Source: Haematobia irritans (lineage: Eukaryota > Arthropoda > Insecta > Diptera > Muscidae). Taken from it: a stretch of DNA of 64,000 nt. A program made the translations under genes and the position numbers. Below are positions 22,143-34,500 of this stretch, piece after piece. Below the pieces are notes generated by a model that worked only from the letters and a program-made list of their open reading frames with translations, searched no databases and was not told the origin of the DNA. Numbering within the stretch: the first letter of the stretch is position 1; each line of letters opens with the position of its first letter. The stretch lies in NCBI RefSeq assembly GCF_050003625.1, contig NC_134397.1, positions 220,782,537 to 220,846,536 on the forward strand, read 5' to 3'.

Positions 22143-22874
22143 CAGGGATGGAAAATACAATTTTTAAGAAAGTACAAAAAAGGTATTTTTTGAGCGGAAA
22201 GGTACTTTTTACTAAATTTCAACAAAAATTTCACTGGAAAATTATTGTCAAGAGACTAAATTTTAAAGAAAATAAAATTTTGACAAAAGTTTCTATATAA
22301 ATAAAATTTTGCAAAACTTTTCTATAAAAATAAAAATTTGCAAAAAAATCTGTAGAAAAAAACTGTTGCAAATTTGTTTCTATAGAAATAAAATTTTGCA
22401 AAAATTTACTATAGAAATAAAATTTGTACAAAATTTTCAATTGAAATAAAATTTTGACAACATTTTCTATAAAAATAAAATTTTGCAAAAATTCTATATA
22501 GAAATAAAATTTTGACAACATTTTCTGCCGAAATAAAAAATCGATTATATAGAATCGCATTCTTTTTTCGACTAAAACATTCTTGAAGTTCAATAAAATC
22601 CTGTTTTTGACTATGTCTTTAACAAAATCTAGATTTTCTTCCCACATGAACATGTCTGTTTTGCCATATTTGTAAAAGACTATTAGCAAATAAGGTTGAT
22701 AAAGACTTTCTCAAAATATTAAAATATTTTGTCAAAGCTATTGTACCATAAATCTGATATCGACTCAAAAATGTCTACACAAAAGGTACTAAATCATTCG
22801 CGGGGGTACTACGGTACTGAGCGGGGTGAAAAAGTATTGAAAAAAGTACTATAGTACTGCATTTTCCATCCCTG
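22143..22874. mobile_element. hAT-type MITE with satellite interior
   Basis: Ends CAGGGATGGAAAATACA and TGCATTTTCCATCCCTG, flanked by the exact 8 bp repeat CAGTTACT (22135-22142, 22875-22882). The interior contains GTACTTTT/AAAAAGTAC phrases and a satellite block at 22250-22530. The Lys/Phe-rich minus-strand frame across that satellite is not a gene. Confidence 0.8.
22250..22530. repeat. TTTCTATAGAAA satellite block inside a hAT MITE
   Basis: About eight units of roughly 30-35 bp, same sequence type as 1125-1375. Confidence 0.75.
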
Positions 22875-24082
22875 CAGTTACTACGTACTCATCCGAACTT
22901 TCATTTTCAACAATGAAGAGATTAAAGACGTATCTTAGAAATTCGACTACCCTGCCAACATTTTTTGAATTTGGGGGCGCTTCTAAGAATCCCCACTACG
23001 TCGAAAACAATCATATACGACATCAAAAACTCGTCGGAAAAGCGCCGTCACTATTGAGAAGTTGTACCACGCCAAGTTACTACGAAAAAGTTTCTCATCA
23101 GTGCAATTATTAGGTGCCTATTTAGATCAATTTCGAAGGACGCCAATAAGAACCCCTGCAAACTATCAGAAAAAGTGCATTTTAAGGTATTTGTAGAAGA
23201 ATCATTGTGGTCAAGTAAAACACGATTGTGTAGATGTTTATTGATTTGATTAAACATTTATAATTTCTTATAAATAAAACATTTTTCGGTTTATCTCATC
23301 ACATTTAACATAATTTTTTGCATTAATAAAAGAATGATGTTGAGTTTTAAGTAGTAAGTTACATATTGCAGAATCTGTCAGCCAGTTTGTTTATTTTCGA
23401 CGGAGACAGCGTGCCTGGAAAAATATTTGAAAAACGATCACTTTATTCTATTTGGAATGTCGAAAATTGTTCACCATATACCTTTCACAATTTTAAGCGT
23501 AATATCTATGCCTTCAATACTTTATTTTCGTTTTTATTTAAATAAAATATAACAAGCTGGTTGCGCTTGGCGTTTCACAAAAAATAAAATGGCTCTTCTA
23601 ACAGTAGTGATGGCAAAATACTTTCATGTACATTTTGTACTTTTTGATATGCTTCCCCCATTACAGTTCGCGATGGTTGTGGTGACATTTACGAGTCTGT
23701 GGTAGCGATGAGGATGAAATGGAACTTTGAAATGCTGGCAGGGTAGCGAGAGTAGACTCAATGGATTGGTTCATCACCGAATAAATGTGCCGACTGAAGA
23801 AGTAATTGATTTATTTGCTGCCCAAAAAGCCCGTCGGCTCAATTTAATATTATAAAAATATTGTATACATACCTATGCATAAATAAAATTTTCTACACAT
23901 GAGATTATATGAATATTTTTTTTTTTTTAAGTTGAACCCCCCCTCCCCAAATTAAAATCCTGGCTACGGCCTTGTTCACCACCCATATAAACTGACCCCC
24001 TTATTTGTCTTGCGGAGCCTCTTGAAAGAGCAAATTTCATCCGATTCGTTTGAAATCAGGCACGTGAAGTTAGTAATTCAAT

Positions 24083-24417
24083 AGGAGCCACAGTGGTGCA
24101 ATGGTTAGCATGCCCGCCTTGCATACACAAGGCCGAGGGTTCAAAGTTCAAAAAAGTTGTTCAGCGGTGTATTATCCCACCTCAGTAATGCTGGTGACAA
24201 TTCTGAGGGTTTTAAAAGCTTCTCTAAGTGGTTTCACTCCAATGTAGAACGCCGTTCGGACTCGGCTATAAAAAGCAGGTCCCAGGTGTCATTGAGTTTA
24301 ATATGGAATCGGGCAGCACTCACTGACAAGAGAGAAGTTCACCACTGTGGTATCACAATGGACTGAATAGTCTAAGTGAGCCTGAAATATGGGGCTGCCA
24401 CTATACCCAACCTATCC
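24083..24417 (+). mobile_element. tRNA-derived SINE with 12 bp target duplication
   Basis: Flanked by TAGTAATTCAAT (24071-24082, 24418-24429). The B box region is damaged (GGCCGAGGGTTCAAAG), so it is an older copy. Confidence 0.8.
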
Positions 24418-24463
24418 TAGTAATTCAATGGTGGATGACTGTCTTTGGTAGAACATACCCACA

Positions 24464-25290
24464 AAGAAAGCGTTGCCAAAAAAGTAGTGAAAATGTTCTT
24501 TTTGGATCCGGAAGTGGTGCAAAATTGGAGCAGAAGCGATGAATTAACATTGGTTTGTCATAGAACGGATGTCTATCATGTCAACAGCCGTTGCACTGAA
24601 TTTGCATTACCGCTTAACGTGCACACAAACAAATTTCTCGAAAATTTTTCCAATTAAAATTTTGATTGAGTTTTAAAAAATATTCAATTAAAAATTTAAT
24701 TGATTCAACAATTTTTTTAATTGAAACAAAAATCAATCACAAAAATAATAGTATCAATTAATTTTTTAATTGGATCAATTAACTTTTTAATTGACCTTCA
24801 ATTAACTTTTTAATTGACCTTCAATTAATTTTTTAATTGATACTATCATTTCTGTAAATGAAGACATTTCAATTAAAAATTAATTGGATCAATTAATTTC
24901 GTGATTGAATCACAAAAAAATTTTTTTGTGTGTGTGATTCGAATTTAGTGGTTTGGATTTGAATTAAAAAGTTTTGTAATATTTTGCAAAAGAAATAATT
25001 TTTATAATTTTTTATGATTTTTAATGCATTCTAACGCTTGTCGGAAACGTTTGACTTGAACTGTTTTAAAAAATTCGCAATTTCTACATTGGATTTATCA
25101 TTTTTTTTCGACAAAATTTTAATAATTTGTACGATTTTTATTAATTCTTAATCTGTTTTTAACCCATTTGAAACACCGAAAGTTAAATTACCCATTAAAA
25201 AAGCGAGTTAAAAAAAACATTAATGAAAACATTAATTAATTCCTATGCAGTTAAAATAAAGAACATCTTTGGGGGGACATTTTTGGAATT
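24464..25290. mobile_element. CCCAGCAAAA-type MITE remnant with a nested AATT-rich foldback
   Basis: Left block with GATCCGGAAGTGGTGCAAAA and right block TCTTTGGGGGGACATTTTTGG as in 29456-30292. At about 24610-24940 many TCAATTAA/TTAATTGA inverted phrases form a foldback ending TTTTTTTGTGTGTG. Confidence 0.45.
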
Positions 25291-25299
25291 TTTTCGCTG

Positions 25300-26214
25300 G
25301 AATTGGACGCAATCCATGAGCGGCCGTATATACTTGATTTTTTGGTATTTTTTCATGACGATTTGCATTTGCCCAATATTATTCGTCTAGTTTTAATAAT
25401 TCTTACTCAGCTTATTTCAATATCTAATTAAGAACTTATACCGCGATAACCTGTTCTATTGAAGATTCAGTCGATTAAACACTCACTCTTTCCCTCCATC
25501 CATTTCATTCCATTATGAAGATTGTTTACTTTCCGCACGTGTTTATATTGAAACGAGAAGTTTGATTTGTTTTCTGGAAACCATTTATCTCTCAATGAAA
25601 TATTTAATATGTTTGTTATTTCGTTTGTTAAAAATTAAAATATCAGGTTCTAACTGGAATGTATAGTTATCAAAATGAATTTTTAAATTCTCTATCAATT
25701 TTTTTACTCCCGATTATGTTATTTTGAGTAAGTCATAGAAATTGGACTACTTGGCCATTTTAAGTGGAAAATTAGGCATAAGCCCCATATAAATCGATCC
25801 CCTGATTTGAATTGCGGATCCTCTGGTTGAAATTTGTTTATTAAAATCATTGTAATTTGATGTGGGGTAAAATTTGCATTGCAATAATAGGATTCCCATG
25901 CCAAAATTAAGATGTCGATAAAAGCGTTACTCAATTTCTCATGCCTTTTGTATGCAATGTTTAGTACTAAGTTCGTTTATGCGAAAAACGAATACCTTGA
26001 TCTATCTCCGTAAATAGGGTCTCAAACCCATGGATGTTAACTTAATTATGCGAAATAATGTGCCTGCCTATTTTTTTCGTGCGAAAAATTCAGGGTTGTA
26101 TAACTATGTGTCTGAAAATACTCAAAACAAAGATTTCGCATTTATTCCGCGCTAAAGTTTTTTATATGGAGTATAACAGTTGTTCGTGCGAAAATGTGAT
26201 CTTAGTACTAGGCT
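25300..26214. other. No gene; short repeat fragments
   Basis: Contains a scrap of a family A 3' end (GCGGCCGTATATACTTG near 25320), a family A-like scrap near 25780, and otherwise unassigned AT-rich sequence. Confidence 0.4.
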
Positions 26215-26216
26215 TA

Positions 26217-26284
26217 ACAGGTTGGCTGATAAGTCCCCGGTCTACCAAAGAAAAACACATTTTTTTGTCAAAATTCGTTTTTAT
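26217..26284 (-). mobile_element. Solo mariner terminal repeat
   Basis: 68 bp of mariner end beginning ACAGGTTGGCTGATAAG, next to TA, immediately followed by the end of the complete copy at 26287. The remainder of this element is not found on the far side. Confidence 0.85.
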
Positions 26285-26376
26285 TAACAGGTTGGCTGAT
26301 AAATCCCCGGTCTAACGAAGAAAAACACATTTTTTTTCAAAATTCGTTTTTATTATTCAACATAGTTCCCTTCAAG

Positions 26377-27638
26377 GACGATACAACGATTATAACGACC
26401 TTCAAATTTTTTGATACCATTTTGGTACTACTTCGTTTTTGCCTCAAAATAGGCATCAGTTTCGGCGATCACCTCTTCATTGCAGCCAAATTTTTTCCCT
26501 GCGAGCATCCTTTTGAGGTCTGAGAACAAGAAAAAGTCGCTGGGGGGCTAGATCTGGAGAATACGGTGGGTGTGGAAGCAATTCGAAACCCAATTCATGA
26601 ATTTTTGCCATCGTTCTCATGGACTTGTGGCACGGTGCGTTGTCTTGGTGGAACAACACTTTTTTCTTCTTCATATGGGGCCGTTTTGCCGCGATTTCCA
26701 ATAACGCCATATAATAGTCACTGTTGATGGTTTTTCCCTTCTCAAGATAATCGATAAAAATTATTCCATGCGCATCCCAAAAAAACAGAGGCCATTACTT
26801 TGCCAGCGGACTTTTGAGTCTTTCCACGCTTCTGAGACGGTTCACCGGTCGCTGTCCACACGCAGAGAAGGAATATGATCACCTCAAACATGTTTCAAGA
26901 GCAAAATGTTATTTTTGTATGGTGACCATGTAACATGTTTGTCACTAAAATGTTATTTTCTCGTCAAATATAGCCTGCTTGCCGAAATCAGATACATGAT
27001 TTCCGAGAAAATAAGATTGTTGCGAAAATCATGTTACATGGTCACCACCCAAAAATAACATTTTGCTCTTAAAACATTTTTGAGATGATCATATTCCTTC
27101 TCTGGGTGCACTGTGCCGATTGTCGATTGGACTCAGGAGTGTAGTGATGGAGCCATGTTTCATCCATTGTCACATATCGACGGAAAAACTCGGGTGTATT
27201 ACGAGTTAACAGCTGCAAACACCGCTCAGAATCATCAACACGTTGTTGTTTTTGGTCAAATGTGAGTTTGCGCGGCACCCATTTTGCACAGAGCTTCCGT
27301 ACATCCAAATATTGATGAATGGTATGACCAACACGTTCCTTTGATATCTTTAAGGCCTCTGCTATCTCGACCAATTTCATTTTACGGTCATTCAAAATCA
27401 TTTTGTGGATTTTTTTGATGTTTTCGTCGGTAACCACCTATTTCGGACGTCCACTGCGTTCACCGTCCTCCGTGCTCATTTCACCACGCTTGAATTTTGC
27501 ATACCAATCAATTATTGTTGATTCCCCTGGGGCTGAGTCCGGAAACTCATCATCAAGCCAAGCTTTTGCTTCCACCGTATTTTTTCCCTTCGGAAAACAG
27601 TATTTTATCAAAACACAAAATTCCTTTTTTTCCATTTT
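26377..27638 (-). pseudogene. mariner transposase, multiply broken
   Basis: Reads from EKKEFCVLIKYC through STEDGERSGRPK (27438-27635), then VVTDENIKKIHKMIL to MDETWLHHYTPE (27069-27437), and the catalytic HQDNAPCHKS and PYSPDLAP blocks (26477-26710). Frameshifts and a stop near 27432, the MITE insertion after RQSAQCT, deletion of the RLKV segment and a shift after SPDLAP make it a pseudogene. Normal length would be about 348 residues. Confidence 0.9.
26860..27109. mobile_element. Foldback MITE inside mariner
   Basis: The two arms, each about 100 bp, are reverse complements: CAGAGAAGGAATATGATCA to ACCATGTAACATG on the left and its mirror on the right. A partial copy lies at 42095-42285. No ORF. 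Confidence 0.7.
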
Positions 27639-27782
27639 TTTTACAATAACAAAAGTTGCTTCACAAAAGACGCTCTATCTCACAAATTAATTGACTTACA
27701 GACGTCAAATTTTGACACGAATCATTTGAAGGTTTGTACTATATAAAAATAATATGCTGGGGACTTATCAGCCAACCTGTTA

Positions 27783-28143
27783 ACTTACAATTTAAAAGAC
27801 AATGTTAAGATATTAGACTATACTTTGCCATCAGATACTGTTATCACAACCCAAATAATTCGATTGTGATTGACAACTTTCAGAAGAACTTTGTACGCAA
27901 TTCATGCTAGAGGGTACATAAGACTCGGCCTGGCCGAAATTACGTACGTATTTATTTGTTTTATCTAGCATGGTTTCCATAACATACAATTTAGAACATA
28001 ATGTTAAGAAATCGGTAACTGTTACCACAATCCAAAAAAATCAATTGTAGATGACAGTCTTTAATAGAACATTGTACGGAATCCATTGGGAAGGGTATAT
28101 AAGATTCGGCCTGGCCGAACTTTCGGAAATTTATAATTGTTTT
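27783..28143 (+). repeat. Two tandem 3' ends of family A helitron-like elements
   Basis: Two successive segments of about 180 bp, each running from ACATACAATTTAGAA-like sequence through the TTCGGCCTGGCCGAA-type hairpin to a TTGTTTTA tail (ends at about 27963 and 28143). The bodies are missing. Confidence 0.6.
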
Positions 28144-28491
28144 AGATTTACATTTTAACGCTTCGGATATAAAATCGAATATATATGTAGAATCTGGAGT
28201 TGACGATGTTTAAAATTTATAAATAAAAGTCTTTGCCGATAAAGTTGAAATTGACAACTGGCTGAAACCGAGAGTCAAAGGAGGAAGTATATTTAGTAAT
28301 ATATTTATGAAATTCGTTACACAAAGTTCCAAATACAAGAATACTATACTTTAGATACAATATTAACCGATTTTGAAAAAATTTATATCTACACCATTAA
28401 TTATCTTAATAGGTAGTTAGAATCCCATATGTAATTTGCCGTTATGAGCTTGCGTTTTAAGTAAAGCATCATGCATGCAATCTTATGTACC
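28144..28491. other. 3' flank of the reductase gene
   Basis: Unique AT-rich sequence downstream of the stop codon; presumably the 3' UTR. I could not place a canonical AATAAA on the minus strand with confidence. Confidence 0.3.
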
Positions 28492-28591
28492 TTATATTCC
28501 AGTCGAGAAGACCCTTTGAAGAAGGAACCATATTAGACGCATCACGAGGAACAAGACAACACCATGGACAACGTAGTTGGCAATTACAAAT
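28492..28591 (-). CDS. Fatty acyl-CoA reductase exon 8 (terminal)
   Basis: 100 nt after the acceptor TTTCACAG. The split codon AT|A gives Ile470. It encodes FVIANYVVHGVVLFLVMRL and ends STGI, TAA at 28492-28494. The hydrophobic segment is the family's C-terminal membrane anchor. 6.6 kb separates it from exon 7. Confidence 0.85.
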
Positions 28592-31500
28592 CTGTGAAAT
28601 GAAAATAAAAATATTACAAAAAATTTGTGTGTAAGATATTGTAACAATAGGATAGGAATATGAGAAATTAACAGCATAGACTTTGGAGGTTCAAACTCAA
28701 GTCGCAGATGAGTTTGAAGAACTAATCAGAATACTGAAAAATTAAAATTTTTTGTGAGTAGCCAGTGGCCTTATGAATATTCAATAAGAAATTACCTAAA
28801 TCATTCTAATATATTTTTTTTTTTATAAAATCATGATAAATACAACATCCAGTTCTTAATTAATTAAACTCCATGTTTAATAGGTTTGTATTAAAATAAT
28901 AAATGCATTTTTATTTGGATTTGATTTAACATAGAATGAACTAATGAAAATCCAGTCAGGAAACTAGTTACCTCTAACCAACATTTTTAATCGATGATAT
29001 ATTGGAATTTGTTTAATAAATACGGATTAGGTGCACCAAAAAAAAAAAAAAACAAAGTTCAACATACAAACAATTTTTTTTTTATTTTGTTTTTTTACAT
29101 TCCAGTAAAAACTTGGTTGAATCAGCAAACATTGAAATGGATTTCGATATTATTTCAATTAAAAAAAAAATAATTATTCTGACAACTAAATTTTTTGGCA
29201 ATCGCCAAAATGGTGCCAGTAAAAAAGTGTCGCCAAAAAAATAGTGAAAATGTTCTTTTTGGATCCGGAAGTAGTGCAAAATTGGCGCAGAAGCGATGAA
29301 TTTAACATGGGCTTGTCATAGGACGGATCTACACAATTTCAACAGCCGTTGCACTGAATTTGCATCACTTCTTACTCTGTGATTCGAATTCAGTGTTTTG
29401 GATGTGAATTAAAGAATGTTGTCATATTTTGACAAATAAATAATTTTTAATGCATCCCAGCAAAAAAAATTTGGAAGTTCTTCCAAAGGCACTACTTTAA
29501 AAGCACTTCCAGAAGATGTACTCCCAATGAAGTTATTTATTTTAACTACCCAGGAAGTTCTTTTAATTCAATTTTTAAAACTTGGGTTTTTCATACTTTT
29601 AATGGGTAATTTTAATTTTTCTGTTTCAAATAGTTTTAAAACAGAGTAAGAATTCATAAAATGGTACAAATCATTTATATTTTGTCCAAAAAAATGCTAA
29701 ATCCATTCTGCAAAAATTGTGAATTTTTGAATATATTTGAGGTAAAACGTTTCCGACAAGCGTTAGAATCCATTAAAAATATCGCAGAATTTTATAATTT
29801 ACATCCAAAATATTGAATTCAGATCGCACCTAAAGAAGTGATGCAAATTCAGTGCAACGGCTGTTGAAATGGAGGACTTCCGTCCTATGACAAGCCCATG
29901 TTAAATTCATCGCTTCTGCGTCAATCCACTTACGGATCCAAAAAGAACATTTCCATTACTTTTTTGGTGACGCTTTTTTTGCTGGGATACTAACGCTTTT
30001 CTGATATGTTTGAATTAAAATATTCCCAATATTTCTTGAATGGATTTAGAATTTTTGTCGACAAAATTTAAAATAAGTTGTACCATTTTTTTAATGCTTA
30101 TTCTGTTTTTAACCTTTTTGAAACAAAAAAAAAATAATTTACCCATTAAAAATAAGAAAAAAGCGAATTATAAATAATTGAATTAAAAAAACTTCCTATG
30201 TAGTTAAAATAAAGAACATCTTTGGGAGTACATCTTTTGGAAGTGCTTTTGAAGTTGTGCCTTTGGAAGAACTTCCAAATTTTTTTGCTGGGGTCATCTA
30301 TATTTCTAACAAAGCAAAAAAAGCGTCGCCAAAAAAGTAGTGAAAATGTTATTTTTGGATCCGGAAGTGGTGCCAAATTGACGCAGAAACGATGAATTTA
30401 ACATGGGTTTGTCATAGGATGGATGTTCACCATTTCAACAGCCGCCGCACTGAATTTGCATCACTTCTTAAGGTGTGAGACGAATTCAATGTTTTGGATG
30501 TGAATTAAGAAATTTTGTGATATTTTGAAAAATAAATAATGTTTAAATTTTTTTATGATTTTTAATCCATTATAACGCTTGTCTGCAACTTTTGCGATCA
30601 AACATTTTCAAAAATTCGAAATTTTTCTACAAAGAATTTAGCATTTTTATACCCTGCGCCACACTGTGGAACAGGGTATTATCAGTTAGTGCATATGTTT
30701 GTAACACCCAGAAGGAGACGAGATAGACTCATGGCGTCTTTGGCAATAATGCTCAGGGTGGGTCCCTGAGTCGATATAACCATGTCCGTCTGTCCGTCCG
30801 TCCGTCTGTCTGTGAACACATTTTTGTGATCAAAGCCTAGGTCGCAATTTAAGTCCAATCGACTTCAAATTTGGCACATGTTCCTAATTTGGGTCAGAAT
30901 AGAACCCTATTGATTAATTTGGAAGAAATCGGTTCAGATTTAGATATAGCTCCCATATATATCTTTCGCCCGATATGCACTAATATGGACCCAGCAGCCA
31001 GAGTTTTATACCGATTTGCTTGAAATTTTGTACAAACATAACACTTAGTCGTATAGTCATGTGTGCAAAATTTGATTGAAATCGGTTCAGATTTAGATAT
31101 AGCTCTCATATATATCTTTCGCCCGATATGGACTTATATGGCCCCAGAAGCCAGATTTTTGGCCGAAATTGGTTGAAATTTTGCACTAGGAGTACAATTT
31201 GTAGTATAATCAAGTATGCAACATTTGATTGAAATCGGTTCAGATTTAGATATAGCTCCCGTATATATCTTTCACCCGATATGGACTAATATGGTCCCAA
31301 AAGCCAGAGTTTTGGCCCAATTGGGTTGAACTTTTGCACAGGGAGTAGATCGATTCAGATTTAGATATAGCTCCCATATATATCTTTCGTCCGATATGCA
31401 CTTGTATGGACCCAGAAGCCAAAGTTTTATCCCGATTAGCTTGAAATTTTGCACAAGGAGTACAATTGGTAGTATAATCATGTGTGCCAAATTTGATTGA

Positions 31501-34500
31501 AATCGGTTCAGATTTAGATATAGCTTCCATATATATTTTTCGCCCGATATGGACTTACATATATGGCCCCAGAAGCCAGAGTTTTGGCCCAATTTGGTTG
31601 AAATTGTGCACTAGGAGTACAATTTGTAATATAGTCATGTGTGCCAAATTTGATTGAAATCAGTTCAGATTTAGATATAGCTCCCATATATATGTTTTTC
31701 TGATTTCGACAAAAATGGTCAAAATACCAACATTTTCCCTTTTAAAATCGCCTCTGCTTAGTCGAAAACTTCTAAAAAGGACTCTAATTTTCCTTATCAT
31801 CAAATACATATATATCGAGCGATAATCATAAATAAACTTTAGCGAAGTTTCCTTAAAATTGCTTCAGATTTAAATATTTTCACATTTTTTTTACAAAATT
31901 TTTTTTTGCTAAAATTTTGTTCCACCCTAGTGCATTAGCCAACTTAAATTTTGAGTCTATAGATTTTGTAAAAGTCCATCAAATTCTGTCCAAATCGAGT
32001 GATATTTAAACGTATGTATTTGGGACAAACCTTTATATATAGCCCCCAACACATTTGACGGATGTGACATGGTATCGAAAATTTAGATCTACTACACTGA
32101 AAAAAAAAGCATACTCGGTTCCAAAGATTTTGTCTTTACTTTAAAAAATTTGGTATTGATTCCGAGCCAAAGAAGCGGAGAATGCAAGTAAGGATACAAT
32201 TCTCTTTTAAATTTAGGTTTTGTGTACTTGCTTTTAGGAATCAAATTTTAATTTTTCGCTTTCTCAGCTTTTTTTCTTCATATGCTATCAAAGTCCTTTA
32301 AAAACGAGTTAACGGCAACTTTATTTTCCAAATTAGGACTCGACTTCCAGTAGAAATTATGCTATGTTTGAAGTAAAAAACTTCTTTAAAATAAAGTTTT
32401 GAAAAACATGTCCTATATTTGAACGATTTTTTGCTTTGTAGTAAAGATGCAAAAAGACAACAAATTTAAAGACAATTTCATTAAATTTAAAGAATTTTTC
32501 TGAATTATTAAAGTCAAGTTGACCTTAGCCTATAAATTTTTTCTTTCATGTTAAGATACCAATTTTTAAGTCAAATCACTTAATTATAAGGACAATACGA
32601 CTTCATTGAAAAGTTTATCGACTTTTGGACAAGGAAAATAACTTTATTTTAGAGAAATGCCTCTTCTATGCTAAGCAAAATTTGTATTCGTATTTTAAAG
32701 ACATGAAATCTTTGACCTTACGACAATATTTTTTTCAGTGTAAGTGGTGCAGGGTATAATATAGTCGGCCCCGCCCGACTTTAGACTTTCCTTACCTGTT
32801 TTTCGGCTAAATTTAAATAATTTGTACCATTTTATTAATTCTTAATCTGTTTTTAACCTATTTGAAACACAAACAAAATAAATTTCCCATTAAAAATATG
32901 AAAAAAGCGCGTTATAAAGAAATTGACCCAAATTAACTTCCTGTGCATTTAAAATTAAGAACATCTTTTAAAGAGCATTTTTGGAAGTTCTTTTAAAGTT
33001 GTGCCTTGAGAAGAACTTCCAAATTTTTTTGCTGGGAATTGGGTAATAATCCAACAGTCGAAAACTTATTTTCTTATTTCTACAATAATTAAAATTCATA
33101 TGATTTTTTATAACCACAGGAGCTTTACAAACGTTGTTATACTATTTTTAAAAAAGAGAAATATTGGTCTGAGACCGCGAAAAGTAAAATATCTGACAAT
33201 ACATTTGAAGCCTCACACACGGGAAAAATATAAGGAATATTTTCCATTTAAAATTTTAATTGAATTTAAAAAAAAAAATAATTCAAAATTTAATTGATTC
33301 AATCATTTTTGTAATCAAAACTAATAACATCAATTTCAAATTTATTTGATTCAACGATTTAGCAGTTTGTGATTATAATTATAGTCGGATTTGTCTTTGG
33401 ATTTGAACCAAAATTTTATACTTCTCGTATGTATATACATATTTCTATTTGGAAATAATTTTTTAAATTAATTAAAATTTTAATTTAGATAATTAATATT
33501 TTATTAAAAAAAAAAAACGTAAAAATTTCATTTGCTTAACTTCACACAAAAAATTTTTTCTCTGATTCAATCACCAAATTAATTGATCCAATTAATTTTT
33601 TAATTGAAATGTCTTCAATCACGAAAATGATAGTATCAATCACAGTTTTAATTGGGCATAGAAAAAATTCTTGATTAAAAAATTAATTGATTTTTTCAGC
33701 AAAATTCAATTAATTTTTTAATTGATTCAATTAAAAATTTAATTGATCTTGATTGCAAAACGCAATTAATTTATTAATTAAAAAAGGTAACTATTTTTAA
33801 TTACTTAGTTAGATTGGCTTAGAGTTTTTATTTGGATTAACAAATGATTGTTTGAAATACATTTTTAATTAAAAAAGTAAAAAAAATCAGCACTTTTTTT
33901 AACTGAATTAGTCTTCCGAATTTGATTAAAAAGTTAATTGTATCAATTAATTTTTTAATTAAACATTTTAAAAATTTCAATCATTGACTTAATTAACTTA
34001 ATGTTTCTATCATGATTAAAAAGTTAATTGTATCAATTAATTTATTAATTGAAAAAAATTTCAACTTCAATTAACTTTTTAATTGGAAATATTTTGGTGA
34101 TATTTTTTTCTGTGTTCATCCAACTTTTTAATTCGAATTTATTAAGGTGATATATTTTTCGTGTATTGGTATATTTGAAAATATTTTTCAATTTAATTAA
34201 ATTTTTTATTGAAATAATTAATATTGTATTTTAATTAGAGACTAGAGGTGTGCACGTGAGTAATATTTTACTCACGCACACACACGCACGATATTGTTTG
34301 GTAGGACTCACGCACACTTACGACGAAAAAATCTTACTCACGCACAATCACGTAGGATATTGTTTGGTAGGACTCACGCACACTCACGAAAAGAAAATTT
34401 GTACTCACGCAGGAAATGTCGTGACTCACAAAAAATACCGTGACTCACGAAAAATTTCGTGACTCACGAATAATTTTATTACTAATTTACCTTAGGGACG

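Larger units (their letters stand above)
18791..23974. mobile_element. hAT-like element, 5.2 kb, 10 bp inverted ends
   Basis: Ends CAAGGCCGTA and TACGGCCTTG, flanked by an 8 bp direct repeat TTCACCAC (18783-18790, 23975-23982). Just inside the ends lie long G and C runs (18806-18846, 23937-23947). The 8 bp duplication is the hAT signature. No transposase is recognised inside. The interior is AT-rich and holds smaller elements at 18897-21738, 19936-20215 and 22143-22874. Confidence 0.65.
26287..27780 (-). mobile_element. irritans-type mariner with a foldback MITE insertion
   Basis: Both terminal repeats are present (ACAGGTTGGCTGATAAAT at 26287 and ACTTATCAGCCAACCTGT ending 27780), with TA at both sides. 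The untranslated 5' side lacks about 40 bp found in the copy at 36259. A foldback MITE sits in the gene at 26860-27109. Confidence 0.9.
30317..33038. mobile_element. Second CCCAGCAAAA-type MITE, split by a helitron-like element
   Basis: Left block AAGCGTCGCCAAAAAAGTAG at 30326 and right end TTCCAAATTTTTTTGCTGGG at 33038. The middle is interrupted at 30649-32803. In the copy at 29456, GAATTTTTGTCGACAAAATTT marks the unfilled position. Confidence 0.6.

Noticed and set aside
22231..22689. 152-codon Lys/Phe-rich minus-strand frame
   Set aside because: It is the translation of the AT satellite inside a hAT MITE.
28492..28677. A 61-residue membrane protein gene
   Set aside because: Only the part up to 28591 is real coding sequence (exon 8); the remainder is intron read through the acceptor.
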